Program-made: the position numbers and the translations under genes | The notes under the pieces: model-generated | The model's database searches: none | Seen by the model: only the letters and a program-made list of their open reading frames with translations | What the model was told of the DNA's origin: nothing | Assembly (NCBI GenBank): GCA_003518745.1 | Contig: DOYB01000064.1 | Coordinates: 2,665 to 8,888 of the forward strand | Source of the DNA: Selenomonas sp. | Lineage (GTDB): Bacteria > Bacillota > Negativicutes > Selenomonadales > Selenomonadaceae | Direction of reading: 5' to 3' | Length of the DNA stretch: 6,224 bases | In this document: positions 6,035-6,224 of the stretch, piece after piece | Layout of the letters: every line of letters begins with the position of its first letter | Position numbering within the stretch: the first letter of the stretch is position 1

Positions 6035-6063
6035 ATTATATTATGGACGATTCACTTTGTAAA
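6035..6063 (-). promoter_or_regulatory. sigma-A type promoter of the minus-strand operon
   Basis: On the minus strand TTTACA (6063-6058) is followed by a 17-bp spacer and a perfect TATAAT (6040-6035). This is close to the vegetative consensus (5/6 and 6/6, optimal spacing). A transcript would start near 6028, leaving a leader of roughly 30 nt before wecE. No inverted repeat overlaps it, so basal expression could be strong. No other comparably good promoter was noticed upstream of the internal genes. Confidence 0.8.
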
Positions 6064-6130
6064 ATCAAGACTGCAGGAAATATTAGGAATTTGTGGTCGG
6101 TGAAAATTTTTGATTTTACTCCATTTTCAA

Positions 6131-6151
6131 GCAGGTTTTTAAATGACCTGC
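6131..6151. repeat. inverted repeat, possible operator in the divergent intergenic region
   Basis: GCAGGT (6131-6136) and ACCTGC (6146-6151) are perfect 6-bp inverted arms around a 9-nt AT-rich centre, giving a 21-bp site. A -10-like TAGAAT (6153-6158) on the plus strand begins just after it, so a bound repressor could block the plus-strand gene. No clear -35 box was found at the right distance. It lacks a following T-run, which argues against a terminator. The binding protein is unknown. Confidence 0.4.
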
Positions 6152-6190
6152 ATAGAATTTTATTTAGGATACCAGATAGTGTATGATTGT

Positions 6191-6200
6191 AAGGGGAGGG
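6191..6200 (+). promoter_or_regulatory. strong ribosome binding site of the plus-strand gene
   Basis: The purine run AAGGGGAGGG lies 7 nt before a TTG codon at 6208. The strong match and good spacing favour TTG over the ATG at 6183, which lies upstream of the site and in another frame. Confidence 0.65.
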
Positions 6201-6207
6201 ATTTTCA

Positions 6208-6224
6208 TTGATTTATACAGTAAC
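6208..6224 (+). CDS. start of a divergent gene, possibly 1-phosphofructokinase
   Basis: Only five full codons are present, reading MIYTV and then AC of a sixth, from a TTG start behind a strong ribosome site. An N-terminus of MIYTVT is common in 1-phosphofructokinases (FruK, PfkB family), where it forms the first beta strand. Five residues cannot prove this, so no symbol is given. The gene is transcribed away from the amino-sugar operon and is probably unrelated to it. Confidence 0.4.

Noticed and set aside
6101..6129. TGAAAAT / ATTTTCA inverted arms, considered as a terminator or catabolite-response site
   Set aside because: The arms are AT-only apart from one pair, the loop is 15 nt, there is no T-run, and the central CG expected of a cre site is absent. 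It is probably chance in AT-rich DNA.

Overview
The window looks like chromosomal DNA of a Firmicutes-type bacterium, probably a clostridial lineage. The basis is GGAG-type ribosome sites, a consensus vegetative promoter, moderate GC (about 50% in wecE, about 36% in one gene), and a divergent gene with a TTG start behind a strong Shine-Dalgarno. The lineage is an inference; no rRNA or marker gene is present.

Nearly everything lies on the minus strand, in one tightly packed operon read from right to left. A promoter at 6035-6063 (TTTACA, 17 bp, TATAAT) precedes: (1) wecE, a dTDP-4-oxo-6-deoxyglucose aminotransferase; (2) mntA and (3) hepT, an AMPylating antitoxin / HEPN toxin pair; (4) an ArnC/GtrB-like family 2 glycosyltransferase with two C-terminal membrane helices; (5) a WecD-like GNAT acyltransferase; (6) a stand-alone acyl carrier protein; (7) a complete ketoacyl-ACP synthase III (KAS III) homologue; (8) an SDR 3-oxoacyl reductase-like protein; (9) a second KAS III paralogue that runs off the left edge. 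Junctions are overlaps (ATGA at wecE/mntA and KAS III/SDR, 7 nt at ACP/KAS III, 29 nt at mntA/hepT) or gaps of 1 to 31 nt, with no internal terminator seen.

Read together, WecE would make a dTDP-linked 4-amino-4,6-dideoxyhexose. The ACP, KAS III enzymes and reductase would build a short acyl chain, most simply a 3-hydroxyacyl group, since no dehydratase or enoyl reductase is seen. The GNAT protein would join the acyl group to the 4-amino group, and the ArnC-like enzyme would pass the acylated sugar to a polyprenyl phosphate at the membrane. This is a proposed pathway for an N-acylated amino-sugar surface modification. Individual families are recognised with good confidence; the combined product is inferred. 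The toxin-antitoxin pair is translationally embedded between the sugar and transfer genes.

The right end (6001-6207) is a divergent intergenic region holding the operon promoter, a perfect 6-bp inverted repeat that may be an operator, and the ribosome site and first codons of a plus-strand gene whose N-terminus resembles 1-phosphofructokinase. No RNA genes, CRISPR arrays, insertion sequences or terminators were seen.
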